Shown piece by piece: positions 19,676 through 28,016 of a stretch of DNA of 64,000 bases. A program made the position numbers and the translations under genes. Every line of letters starts with the position of its first letter. Positions within the stretch are counted from its first letter, which is position 1. Under the pieces are notes generated by a model that did not search any database, was not told where the DNA came from, and saw nothing but the letters and a program-made list of their open reading frames with translations. Source of the stretch: Pseudomonadota bacterium (GTDB lineage Bacteria; Pseudomonadota; Gammaproteobacteria; Burkholderiales; Ferrovaceae); contig JAJZBQ010000004.1 of assembly GCA_021798835.1 (NCBI GenBank), forward strand, positions 1-64,000, written 5' to 3'.

Positions 19676-19705
19676 ATTGTACTCTCGCATTCCATATTCT
19701 ACCAA
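19676..19705 (-). promoter_or_regulatory. Candidate promoter for the MADS-like operon
   Basis: On the minus strand, TTGGTA (19705-19700) and TACAAT (19681-19676) are spaced by 18 nt, a fair sigma-70 match. Transcription would start about 65 nt ahead of the GTG of mad2. Between this promoter and mad2 a GTGTTG/TCAACA half-site pair (around 19635-19651) resembles the dyad at the divergent promoter, so both may be bound by the Xre regulator. Predicted from the sequence only. Confidence 0.4.
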
Positions 19706-19714
19706 CATTGTTCT

Positions 19715-19746
19715 GTGTTGCACAACACTAAACAATGAGTTAAAAT
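19715..19746 (+). promoter_or_regulatory. Promoter and dyad operator of mad1, near-leaderless transcript
   Basis: TTGCAC (19718-19723) and TAAAAT (19741-19746) are spaced by exactly 17 nt. A dyad GTGTTG-CA-CAACAC (19715-19728) covers the -35 box and is a natural site for autorepression by the Xre protein. The ATG of mad1 is at 19754, only 8 nt past the -10 box, so the transcript should start at or next to the start codon. No Shine-Dalgarno sequence is visible ahead of the ATG. Confidence 0.55.
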
Positions 19747-19753
19747 TTGTCTC

Positions 19754-20104
19754 ATGAATAGTTTTGGCGAAACAATCCGCGACCTTAGGGTTGCACAAGA
19801 TCTTGGCTTGCGGGAAACGGCAAGCAAGATCGGCATTTCGCCGGCCTATCTGAGTCGAATTGAGCGAGGAAGGGAGCGCCCTCCGCGCCCAGAGGTCGTT
19901 AAGGCACTTGCTAAGGTGCTGGCGGCCGATCCTGATGTTCTGTTTCGTCTGTCGTCCTCCACCGACCCAGAAGTCGTTGATTTCTTGCATGACCAGCCAG
20001 AGGCACTGGCGTTTCTTCGTTATCTGAAAGATGCGTCATTCACCGATGTAGAAATGAAGCAGCTATTAAAACTTGCTGAAGGCATCAAGAAAAAAGCAAA
20101 GTGA
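19754..20104 (+). CDS. mad1: Xre-family transcriptional regulator (Mad1-like)
   Basis: The 116-residue protein begins with a lambda-repressor-like helix-turn-helix (residues ~5-62): TIRDLRVAQDLGLRETASKI, then GISPAYLSRIERGRERPP. Its C-terminal ~50 residues are acidic and helical and probably dimerise. It is divergent from the seven-gene operon and shares a 150-bp regulatory gap that contains a dyad over its own -35 box. Likely a repressor that keeps the costly methylase/effector operon in check, and itself. The ATG was chosen as the only start after the -10 box. Confidence 0.88.
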   Translation: MNSFGETIRDLRVAQDLGLRETASKIGISPAYLSRIERGRERPPRPEVVKALAKVLAADPDVLFRLSSSTDPEVVDFLHDQPEALAFLRYLKDASFTDVEMKQLLKLAEGIKKKAK

Positions 20105-20449
20105 AGCACCACTGGCGAAGGAACAAAGAAATCTCAGCCTCCCACCGTGTGACGAGTCCCGGAAGCACTTTCCCGCAGCCATAGATCCATCGACGCAGTT
20201 CCTGCCCGACAGCACCCGGTCGCGTTGATTAATTCGCCGCCGCAGCGTTACGTCTGCCGCCTCCCCGTCCTAAGGTTAAATGTGAAGTCCACAATCGCCG
20301 CGAGTCGCCCCTTGAGTTCGCCGGCCAGTACCGGGTAGTGGCACAGCGTGACACTCACCGCTCTGTCTGACCGAAAGCTTTGGCCTGCTCCCGATATCAC
20401 TTCGAAAACCCGCCACCATCAGCGTCGGCTGCGCCGCGACCTTGTGGCC
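20105..20449. other. Gap between the defence locus and the prophage tail end
   Basis: A 345-bp stretch lies between convergent genes: the Xre regulator ends on the left and the tail-tip gene ends on the right. No open frame with a good start, no strong hairpin followed by a T run and no obvious att-like repeat was seen. It is the junction of two accessory blocks, so an attachment core may be hidden here, but nothing in this window can confirm it. Confidence 0.5.
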
Positions 20450-22903
20450 TTAAATTTTCACCGCCTCAATCCCGAACGCCACATTGGCCAGCGTCGGATC
20501 TGGGGTGGCTGGCGCTGTGAGTGTTAAAACATTCCCCACCGTAAAATTTGTCTGACTCGCCGCTGTCAGCGTCACGGCGCCATTTGGTGCGATAGCGATG
20601 GTTCCGAAGGCTGTCCCGTTTTTGGCAAGGGTGAAGGTGGCAGTGCTGGTGGCCGCTGTGCCCTCCGACGCCACGGTACCGGTGAGCCCTGCCGGAATAT
20701 AAAAGTTACTGGTCGCGATGTAGCGTAGCATCGACTGGTTCGCGGATAAGGTTCCAGACGCCGATGCCTGGATGGTGAACGGTACCTGGCTACCCAGTCC
20801 CGTCACCGTATAGGGAAATGCCGTGCAGGTGGAAATGTCCTGGGTTGCCGAGCCGTAGACATTGAAACTCTGGAATTTGAAATACACCGTCTGCCCGATA
20901 AGGCTCGTGTTGGTGGGCAGCGTGAATTTGAATACATTGGCGTTTGCAAGCAAAGCAAACTGGGTGCCAGTGCCGTGGACAGCCGGTGCGCTGCCATATA
21001 GCCCCCTGTACAACCCCGTGAGATTGTAGTTGTTGGCGGTGGTGAGGGTTTCATTCTGGTAGGCCAGCAGTTCCCCATCCACGTAGCAGAGGGACAACCC
21101 TTGCGCTGCGCCGCCGACGGGCACGGGTTGCAATACCCCGGCAGACTCTGTGAGGTCCACCGCCAGGATGTCGGCGTTGTCTGGATTGGCTCCGTTGTAG
21201 GCTGCCAACGGTGCTGTGAGCGCTCCCTGGGCGCCCTGGCCGCTGATGGTGCCGACTTTTGCGTAACTGGTGCCATCGGTGGAAGCCCAGACAGCGCATC
21301 CACCCCAAGTGGCGGCAGGACCCGATGCCACCATCCAGATCTGGGGGCCCGCTGCCCCGCAAAGTATCGCTGGCGGCTCAAAGATCACCGGCGCGTTGAT
21401 GCTGCCCGGCGCGATCAGGGCATTGGGCAGATAACCACTGCTGGCCTGCTGCGGGTAGGCCACGGACCAGCCCACGCCGGGCAGATATTCCTCGGCACTG
21501 ATCTTGAGGGTGCCGTCGGTTTGCTCCTCGATGGATTGCACCCGCACCAGTTTTCCGGTGAGTCCCATGTTGGCGCTGGTGAGGGAGACGATATCCATGG
21601 GTTCGATCAGCACCTGGGCCCAACTCACTGAAAACTCATACTGGTTCCTGATATAGAGTTGCCGGTTCTTGATCAGTTCCAGACACATGGTGGCCATGGA
21701 GGCATTGGCAATGAAATGCGCTGTGATGGGGGGAGCCAGACGCACCCCCGAGGGCAGTAGTTGTCCCAGGGTATCGATGCTGGCCTGATCCTTGGTCTCG
21801 ATGGTGTTGGCGTTGTAGTCGTAGGCTCGATCCTTGATCTCGATCTTCCAGTCATTGAAAGCATCCAGGGGATCGGAGCGGCTGATCTTGAGGTAGTCCC
21901 CGTGTCCGGTATCGACGAAGTCGTCATCGGTGAGGAAGACCTTGATCTGGGTGTTGGCACTGTAGTTCACGCCATATCCCGAAAAACTCATATCGCCATA
22001 GGGGATGAACCTGAGCACGCCATCGGCCCAGAAGGCCGCAGTATTGGTGGCCTGCAGCCATTCCTTGAGGGAATCGATGGCCGGGCGGCGCTGGTTCATG
22101 AAGAGGCTGAATCCGATGCCCAGTGCTCCCATATATTTCTGGTAACTGTTCTGGGCCAGCACGAGGCTGTTCAGATCGATCTTTGATTTCGGGAATCCGG
22201 CTCCGTACAGGGGGTTGGTCAGAAAGTCGTAGATGACCTGTGCCGGATCGGCATCCGGAGTGCCGGCCGTGCAGGTGCTGTTGAGGTTTCCGAAACACTC
22301 GAGCCACATCACGGGGAGATCGGGTGATGAACCCAGATCGAGATTGGCGATGGCCATGTAGGCCGTACCAGGATAATTCATCGCCTGATCAGGGTGGACG
22401 GAGGTGAGATAGGGCCAGGGTGCCTGACCGGGATTGCCTTCCAGCAGGGCTGCTCCCAGATTGGCGAGATTGGTCACTCCCTTATTGAGCCAGACGGTGC
22501 CTGATCCTGCACTGGATGGGGTGGTCCCATAAATCGTGGCAACCCCATAGGCTGTTTGCAGATCAGTGAAGAGTGCGCTGTTCACTCCGCCGGACTGAAT
22601 CCCGTAGTTCGTAAAAATCAGGTTGGCCACGGCAGGTGTTACCACGCCTTCGCCCAGGCCCACGATCACGGAGGCGGAGTAGGTGCTCTGACCGTTGCCT
22701 TTACCGCCTCCCTTGCCGCCGCCTTTGCTACCCACGGGGTGCTTGGCGAAGTCTCCGTACCAGAGCAGGTTGCCGCTGACTTTCTGGGCGCCATAGAGGA
22801 TTGGAATGGGCAGTCCCGTGGCGGAAGTCTGGACGTTGAGTTGGGTGTAATTGGGCTGAGTGGTATTGCTGGCTGCTGGATGCCCCAATAATCCGCCCAT
22901 CAT
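20450..22903 (-). CDS. Phage tail tip / host-specificity protein
   Basis: The 817-residue protein is the last gene of the tail module. It has the layout of the tail-tip (gp15/J-like) proteins of the GTA-like tail system: glycine-rich N-terminus (~1-75), a conserved centre, and a C-terminus of beta-rich, fibronectin-like character (~500-817). It follows NlpC/P60 and DUF2163 genes, the usual order. It probably forms the distal hub that contacts the receptor. The stop is followed by 345 bp without genes. The assignment rests on size, position and composition, not on a named motif. Confidence 0.78.
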   Translation of the reverse strand: MMGGLLGHPAASNTTQPNYTQLNVQTSATGLPIPILYGAQKVSGNLLWYGDFAKHPVGSKGGGKGGGKGNGQSTYSASVIVGLGEGVVTPAVANLIFTNYGIQSGGVNSALFTDLQTAYGVATIYGTTPSSAGSGTVWLNKGVTNLANLGAALLEGNPGQAPWPYLTSVHPDQAMNYPGTAYMAIANLDLGSSPDLPVMWLECFGNLNSTCTAGTPDADPAQVIYDFLTNPLYGAGFPKSKIDLNSLVLAQNSYQKYMGALGIGFSLFMNQRRPAIDSLKEWLQATNTAAFWADGVLRFIPYGDMSFSGYGVNYSANTQIKVFLTDDDFVDTGHGDYLKISRSDPLDAFNDWKIEIKDRAYDYNANTIETKDQASIDTLGQLLPSGVRLAPPITAHFIANASMATMCLELIKNRQLYIRNQYEFSVSWAQVLIEPMDIVSLTSANMGLTGKLVRVQSIEEQTDGTLKISAEEYLPGVGWSVAYPQQASSGYLPNALIAPGSINAPVIFEPPAILCGAAGPQIWMVASGPAATWGGCAVWASTDGTSYAKVGTISGQGAQGALTAPLAAYNGANPDNADILAVDLTESAGVLQPVPVGGAAQGLSLCYVDGELLAYQNETLTTANNYNLTGLYRGLYGSAPAVHGTGTQFALLANANVFKFTLPTNTSLIGQTVYFKFQSFNVYGSATQDISTCTAFPYTVTGLGSQVPFTIQASASGTLSANQSMLRYIATSNFYIPAGLTGTVASEGTAATSTATFTLAKNGTAFGTIAIAPNGAVTLTAASQTNFTVGNVLTLTAPATPDPTLANVAFGIEAVKI

Positions 22904-23332
22904 TTACTCCTTGGGGGTGAAGGAACGAAAGGGCCGATCCTTGAGGGGGGAGAGGCTCCAATCTCCCCACACCACGGCACGTTCCTGGGCATGGGCGTGA
23001 ATGACGGTGCTGCCCTCGATCACGATGGCGGAATGGCTGAAGGTGCGGCCATAGCGAAAGAGCAGGAAATCTCCCGGTTCCGGGGGCGTAAAAATCTCCC
23101 GTGCGTAGGGAAGGATGGTTTGCAGGTAGCGCTCATCGCTGCGATGCAGGTGCCAGTCGGGCGGATAGGGGCGGGGGTCGATGAAGGGAATGACGCCGGC
23201 GGTACTGTAGACACGCGCGAGGAACATGGCGCAATCCACGCCATGGCCTTTGACATCGGCGCAGTGGTGATAGGGGGTGCCGACCCAACTTTGGGCTTCG
23301 AGCACGGTGGCTTGTCGTTGATCAGGGGTCAT
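22904..23332 (-). CDS. Phage NlpC/P60 cell-wall peptidase, tail-associated
   Basis: The 142-residue protein has the catalytic pattern of NlpC/P60 cysteine peptidases: Cys within GVDCAMF (~34), His within FSHSAIV (~102) and a polar third residue in VIHAHAQ. Phages with this tail type carry it between the DUF2163 protein and the tail-tip protein; it opens peptidoglycan during DNA entry. It overlaps the DUF2163 gene by 4 bp and is followed at once by the tail-tip gene, so all three are coupled. Confidence 0.88.
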   Translation of the reverse strand: MTPDQRQATVLEAQSWVGTPYHHCADVKGHGVDCAMFLARVYSTAGVIPFIDPRPYPPDWHLHRSDERYLQTILPYAREIFTPPEPGDFLLFRYGRTFSHSAIVIEGSTVIHAHAQERAVVWGDWSLSPLKDRPFRSFTPKE

Positions 23333-24696
23333 AGGGCGATGGTGGGGGTTGGAATGAAAGGATAAGAACGGTTATTGGCCGTATTATTGAAACGGTTCTT
23401 GCAGGTGGCGAAGGTCTTGTCACAGCCGGGGTAGGCGAAGAATGAATCTCCGGTCAGCGGCATCCAGGGTAGGGGAAGATGAAGCATCAACTGGCTGCCG
23501 GTGGCGAGTTTGATGGTGCGCGAGAGTCCGGTATTGGGACCGGAGGTGAAAGTGATGGTGCCCTGCCAGTAATAACCGGAGGTGGCGCCGTTCCAGTTGA
23601 GGGTGTTGAGCGTGGAGCCAGTCCCCACCTGTCCGATTACCTGATAGGCCGCCTTGGCGAGGGCGCATCCTGCATCGAACAGGGTGTGCAGGCAGGAAGT
23701 TTGCCAACTGTTGCGCGGCATGGGTTGATTGAGCAGGGAGAGGTAACTTTTGACCTTCAGTTGGCACTGGGAGGTGGTGAGGGAGTCGATGGTGGAGACG
23801 ATGCCATCGAACAGAATGACGGAACCCACCGGGGTGCTGTTCCAGTCCGGGGCAAACATCCGTTCGCGGCGGATTTCAGCGTGATCGAGCAGTCCGTTGG
23901 CGATTTCATCGAACCAGGGGCGTCCATTGATGAGAAGATTGCGGGTGGCGCTGAGGCTGATGGCCTGTTCATTTACCGTGAGACCCACGGACTTTTTGAA
24001 TTGCAGGCCTTCGATGGCGAGAGAATAGGGGTCATAGTAGGTGTTGTTCCACCAGACGGGGCGATCGACATTGGTGAAGGTCAGCGTTTGTCCGGTGCGG
24101 GCGAGGGTGAGGGTAAAGAGATCGGCCATGACGAACTGGCGAGTGGCGAGGAGGGTGGCGAGGGCATTGGCCCCCATTCCCACCCCGGTCACCGCCGCGT
24201 GGGAGGGTATCGCCCCGGTGCTCACTGCAAAAATCCTCGCCAATCCTGTGGCAGCAAGGGTGGCTTGCCCGGCAATGGTCCCGTGGTGACCTGCCTGGCT
24301 GACCCCGGTCAGGGTCACTTGCCCCGAAATGGTTCCGGTGGTGGATTTCAGAGCAAGGCTCGGTCCATTCAGGGTGGAGCGTGCCTGAATGCTGCCGGTG
24401 GCCGATATCGGGGCCACGCCCACACCTCGCAATAGAGCGCGTCCGGACACCAGACCGTGAGCCCCCGAGAGGCTCACGGCACTGAGAGTGGCCTGGCTGG
24501 TCAGGGTTCCTCGTGATCGGGCGATTTCGGAACCGATGCCGGATAGGAGTGCTGTACCCTGGGCACTGCCGGTAGCGGATCCGGTAGCAGAGGCGCCGAA
24601 CGGGAAGACGAGGCTATTGCCGAGAGGTGGGGAATATCCGCCGGCAATGAAGTTGAAATTTGTAGAATTGCCGGGTGGGGGAGTATAGAGGGCCAT
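23329..24696 (-). CDS. DUF2163 phage tail protein with an N-terminal glycine-rich repeat region
   Basis: Residues ~185-455 match the DUF2163 / BR0599-type tail protein (FVMADLFTLTLARTGQ; later CALAKAAYQVIGQV and CDKTFATCKNRFNN near the end, a conserved Cys cluster). The first ~180 residues are unusual: about six copies of a ~20-residue unit of the type G-x3-(S/G)-x-A-x-L-x-G-x-G, behind a PPPGNSTNFNF / PPLGNSLVFPF start. Family members are usually under 300 residues, so this is a 455-residue fusion with a repeat domain, perhaps a surface-exposed fibre part. Placed between the structural protein of unknown type and NlpC/P60. Confidence 0.82.
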   Translation of the reverse strand: MALYTPPPGNSTNFNFIAGGYSPPLGNSLVFPFGASATGSATGSAQGTALLSGIGSEIARSRGTLTSQATLSAVSLSGAHGLVSGRALLRGVGVAPISATGSIQARSTLNGPSLALKSTTGTISGQVTLTGVSQAGHHGTIAGQATLAATGLARIFAVSTGAIPSHAAVTGVGMGANALATLLATRQFVMADLFTLTLARTGQTLTFTNVDRPVWWNNTYYDPYSLAIEGLQFKKSVGLTVNEQAISLSATRNLLINGRPWFDEIANGLLDHAEIRRERMFAPDWNSTPVGSVILFDGIVSTIDSLTTSQCQLKVKSYLSLLNQPMPRNSWQTSCLHTLFDAGCALAKAAYQVIGQVGTGSTLNTLNWNGATSGYYWQGTITFTSGPNTGLSRTIKLATGSQLMLHLPLPWMPLTGDSFFAYPGCDKTFATCKNRFNNTANNRSYPFIPTPTIAL

Positions 24697-24697
24697 A

Positions 24698-26290
24698 TCA
24701 GACGGGAGTTACATCATCCCAGACCAGGGCATTGAAGTTCGAGGGGTCGAGGGCCATGGCCAGAATGGAACTGCGCCCCAGGGCGGGCAGAGTGAAAGTT
24801 CCGGTATTGGGCGCTGAGGTGGTTTCATACAGGAGTTCCCCGGTGATGCGATCATAGGTTCGAACGATTTTTCCGGAAACGGCCACGTCAGATTCCTGGG
24901 TGACTCCTGAGACTTGGGTGTTGGCTCCTGCAGGTGAAAAGACTTTTGACTGATTTCCGAACCAGGCGCCGTTGGCGGAGGGCAGGATGGAAATTTGATT
25001 CGGGCCGTTCGAACACGCCGATTGGCTGGAAGTGATCTGATATCCGGTATTGACGGTTGATGAGGGGGATGTGGCCTCGAGGCTGACAAATCCCTGAGGG
25101 ACAGGATAGGCGAAGGGACCAGAAAACGTTGCCCGCACGGTTTGAGGGGGATTGGTCGATGGCCCACCGAAAGCGGCGTACAGGCCAACAGGCTGGTTCA
25201 TCGATGAGAAACTGATGCCGCCCACACCGGAAGCCGGGTTGTTTGCGGGATTATCGTTCCAGTTTCCGCCATTGACATTGAACCACACCAGAAGATTCGA
25301 GATATCCACGGCAACCTGGACGACATTTCCGGCCGAATAGGGCTGGAGGGTAGCCAGGGTCACGCCGTTGAGAATGATGGCTCCGCTCGATTCGTAGGCC
25401 AGGGCATTGGCATCGGAGCCCAGGAGCGAAGTTCCGGAGATATTGAAGGCTGGATTGCAGAACCCGAGGGCGATGGGGGCGGATAACAGGACGGGGGTGA
25501 TTTCCCAATAGACGGACGGCGAGGAGATTTTGCGGGTGCTGCGAATATTGGCATTCTGGCCCATGGGGAAGGCGGTCAAGCCGCCGCCGTGAGTCAGATT
25601 TCCGGTGGTCCAGGCCATGGCGCCGCGTTCCGTGGCATCCCACACGGTGCGGGCAATGGGGGAGGGAGTGAATGCGCTGCTCCACAGTTGGACATGGACC
25701 ATTCCAGCCCCTTGGGCATCCAGGGTTCCGCCGAATGTAAAGGTTTGTATGCTGTTCGTGGTATTGGGGAGTTGATAGACCGCGCCGTCGTGATAATTTC
25801 CTGTGCTTTGCCAGGTGGTAGGGCTCAGCAGGGTAAATCCGGCGGGTGTCGTCGTTGCGGGCATGGGGTTGTCCCAGGAGAGGGCCAGCAGGGAGAGTCC
25901 TTCGGTGGTATCGGCATTGGCGAGGAGCGGGGGGGTACTGGAAGTTGTCGATCCGCCGGGGAGCCAGGCGCTCATGACATTCATATCGTCACGGGCCCCG
26001 CTGATTTCGAATACGGCGATATTGATCCAGTCGCTGAACCCTGAAAAGGCAAAAACCTGTCCCAATCCCGCAGTGATGGGGGCAAACCAGCATTGGGTTC
26101 CCTGATAGGGGTTGAAGGTTGCCTGTTCCGTATCCACCAGGGTCAGAGGTGGGTTTACGCTCACAGAGGAGTTTCTGCCGACGGCGATGACGAGAATATG
26201 ATTGCCGGGTGTCAGGCCCGCCGGGAGGGATAGGGAAATCGGGGAGGAATTGGCGTGGTTGAAGGCACTCTGGACGAGGGTCACGGCCAT
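24698..26290 (-). CDS. Phage tail-associated protein with a SPRY-like domain
   Basis: The 530-residue protein has a beta-rich N-terminus (~1-210) and a SPRY/B30.2-like centre (~245-385), recognised by YWEITPV, the middle strand LVWFNVNGGNWN and GVGGISFSS, as in other phage virion proteins. The C-terminal ~100 residues end in a short DITGELLYETT-like beta section typical of phage decoration or fibre subunits. Likely a virion surface or adhesin component. It is separated by one or a few bases from its neighbours in the tail operon. Confidence 0.6.
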   Translation of the reverse strand: MAVTLVQSAFNHANSSPISLSLPAGLTPGNHILVIAVGRNSSVSVNPPLTLVDTEQATFNPYQGTQCWFAPITAGLGQVFAFSGFSDWINIAVFEISGARDDMNVMSAWLPGGSTTSSTPPLLANADTTEGLSLLALSWDNPMPATTTPAGFTLLSPTTWQSTGNYHDGAVYQLPNTTNSIQTFTFGGTLDAQGAGMVHVQLWSSAFTPSPIARTVWDATERGAMAWTTGNLTHGGGLTAFPMGQNANIRSTRKISSPSVYWEITPVLLSAPIALGFCNPAFNISGTSLLGSDANALAYESSGAIILNGVTLATLQPYSAGNVVQVAVDISNLLVWFNVNGGNWNDNPANNPASGVGGISFSSMNQPVGLYAAFGGPSTNPPQTVRATFSGPFAYPVPQGFVSLEATSPSSTVNTGYQITSSQSACSNGPNQISILPSANGAWFGNQSKVFSPAGANTQVSGVTQESDVAVSGKIVRTYDRITGELLYETTSAPNTGTFTLPALGRSSILAMALDPSNFNALVWDDVTPV

Positions 26291-26293
26291 GGA

Positions 26294-27355
26294 TCAACTC
26301 CAGGTGGAGGAGGTTTCGATATGGACCTGGCCGATGAAACTGTTCTGCCAGGCGCTGTTTGAGCCGATCATGATGGACTGTGAGAGGAAAGACTTGCCGG
26401 TCAGGTTTCCGGTTCCGCTGTAGGTATCGTTGTGGTTCAGGGGGGTGGACTGGACGGGCGACCAGAGCCCTTTGAGGTAACCTCTGACGGATCCGTTGTG
26501 ATGGATCCAGATTGGGCTGAGGTAGAGTCCCCCGTCTGGGCCATTGGGGTAGTTGAAGGTGACGAGGCCGGGAGAAACTCCGCCGATTCCGACGACGGGG
26601 TTGTTGTTCAGGGGGATCGGGTTGGTGCCGGAATATCCGGCTCCTCCCTGGCCATAGAGTGGGCCAGACAGTTTTGCTTGCTCGATATGTTTGCCCACAG
26701 GGATGGAGCCGCCCACCCCGGACCAGTGGCGATCCATGAAGTGACCACCCAGGGTGATGGCAAGGGGGGAGTAGGAAACCCCGGGGAGGGTGCCGAAATT
26801 CTCGAAACTGTTGGTGTTGTTGTTGGCTGCGTTTCTACCGATGATCAGCGTGCGATAGGGGTCGGAGGTCTTGTATGAAAAGATATCGCCAAAGATGAAG
26901 GGCATGGTGGCCAGAGGAGCGGCGAAGTCACCGGTTTCGATGAACAGGTAAAAGCAGGTGTCATCGGCGATGAGTGTCCAGTTTCTGACGGTGGCGTCGC
27001 TGGTGGCGCTTTTGCGGCAGACGACGGCGCCGATTCCGATGCTGATTTGGGTTGCGGTGGGGAATTGGCCTGAACCCGACCCCAATCCGGTCGGGGATTC
27101 GAAGCTGGTCATTTCGGCTTCGTTGGAGATGCTGGGTCCCGCATCGTTGACGAACAGGCTGTTGCCGGTTCCTGCCGTGGCGTTCATTTTATAGACGCGT
27201 TGATTGGTTCCGGTGTAGGCGATGGTCCAACCGGCGGCGGGTTTGGTGCCATAGCCATTGACGAGGCAGGCATCCAGAACAGCCACCAGGCTGCCAGCCA
27301 GTCCTGTCAGGGTCGCAGCGGAGGGATCCTTGCTTGAATAAACTGTGACGGTCAT
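26294..27355 (-). CDS. Phage virion-associated protein of unknown function
   Basis: A 353-residue protein without a recognised motif. It is rich in Gly, Asn, Thr and Ser and should be mostly beta strand. It opens with TVYSSKDPSAATLTGLAGSL, a form seen in phage tail proteins that precede fibre genes. It lies 3 bp from the next gene on either side, in the tail operon between a small fibre-like protein and the SPRY-like protein. A structural role is inferred from context. Confidence 0.55.
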   Translation of the reverse strand: MTVTVYSSKDPSAATLTGLAGSLVAVLDACLVNGYGTKPAAGWTIAYTGTNQRVYKMNATAGTGNSLFVNDAGPSISNEAEMTSFESPTGLGSGSGQFPTATQISIGIGAVVCRKSATSDATVRNWTLIADDTCFYLFIETGDFAAPLATMPFIFGDIFSYKTSDPYRTLIIGRNAANNNTNSFENFGTLPGVSYSPLAITLGGHFMDRHWSGVGGSIPVGKHIEQAKLSGPLYGQGGAGYSGTNPIPLNNNPVVGIGGVSPGLVTFNYPNGPDGGLYLSPIWIHHNGSVRGYLKGLWSPVQSTPLNHNDTYSGTGNLTGKSFLSQSIMIGSNSAWQNSFIGQVHIETSSTWS

Positions 27356-27358
27356 GGC

Positions 27359-27790
27359 TTAGGACTCGGTGGCGGTGGATGAGGTGGTGAGTTCCGGGGT
27401 GACTCCGTTGGATACCGTGATGCTGGGGGTGATGCCGCCGGAGTAGAGCAGGGTGCCGGCGCCGGTGGAGGCGGTACCGATCCCCCAAAAGGTCTCGGTT
27501 TCGGAGCCTGCGGTGGCGGCAGGGAAGACGATGGTGGAGGCGGGGCTGACGCTGTTGCCGGTGACCGTCCAGCCGGTGGCGGAGCGTGCCACGGCCACTC
27601 GCGCGTAGCCCGTATAGGCGGCTTCACTGGTGTTCTGGGCACCCGCTGCTCCGGGATCCGCGGTGTGCAGGCTTATGTAGAGCAGGGTCAGTGGGGCAGT
27701 GGTAGCATTGTCTGCAATGTTGGCGACGGGCACGGCCTGAAACAGGAGTTTCAACAGGTCGTTGGCCCAGGTGGTGGTTTTACCGGCCAT
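27359..27790 (-). CDS. Small phage tail-fibre-like protein
   Basis: The 143-residue protein begins TTTWANDLLKLLFQ and continues with LYISLHTADPG and YARVAVARSA, a signature of a small virion-associated family common beside tail fibres. It ends in a Thr/Ser-rich tail. It is the first gene of the tail block after the 4.5-kb non-phage insert; to its right the operon is broken until the DUF2460 gene at 32439. Confidence 0.6.
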   Translation of the reverse strand: MAGKTTTWANDLLKLLFQAVPVANIADNATTAPLTLLYISLHTADPGAAGAQNTSEAAYTGYARVAVARSATGWTVTGNSVSPASTIVFPAATAGSETETFWGIGTASTGAGTLLYSGGITPSITVSNGVTPELTTSSTATES

Positions 27791-28016
27791 GGGATTCTCC
27801 TCGATGGGTTACGGGTTTGTGGATGCGGGATCGACTGCTGGAATCGCTGCAGTCAAAGTGGTTTCTAAGGTGAAAAGTGATCAAGTGTATTGCCGTATGT
27901 GCAGCGCGGTGCGACACTCAGCGCGGAAACGAGTTATTCGGTATTCTCGCCATATGCACGGTCGATCCATGGACGCGGCGGTAATGCTTTCCGTTTCATG
28001 TTAGTCAAGGAATGTT

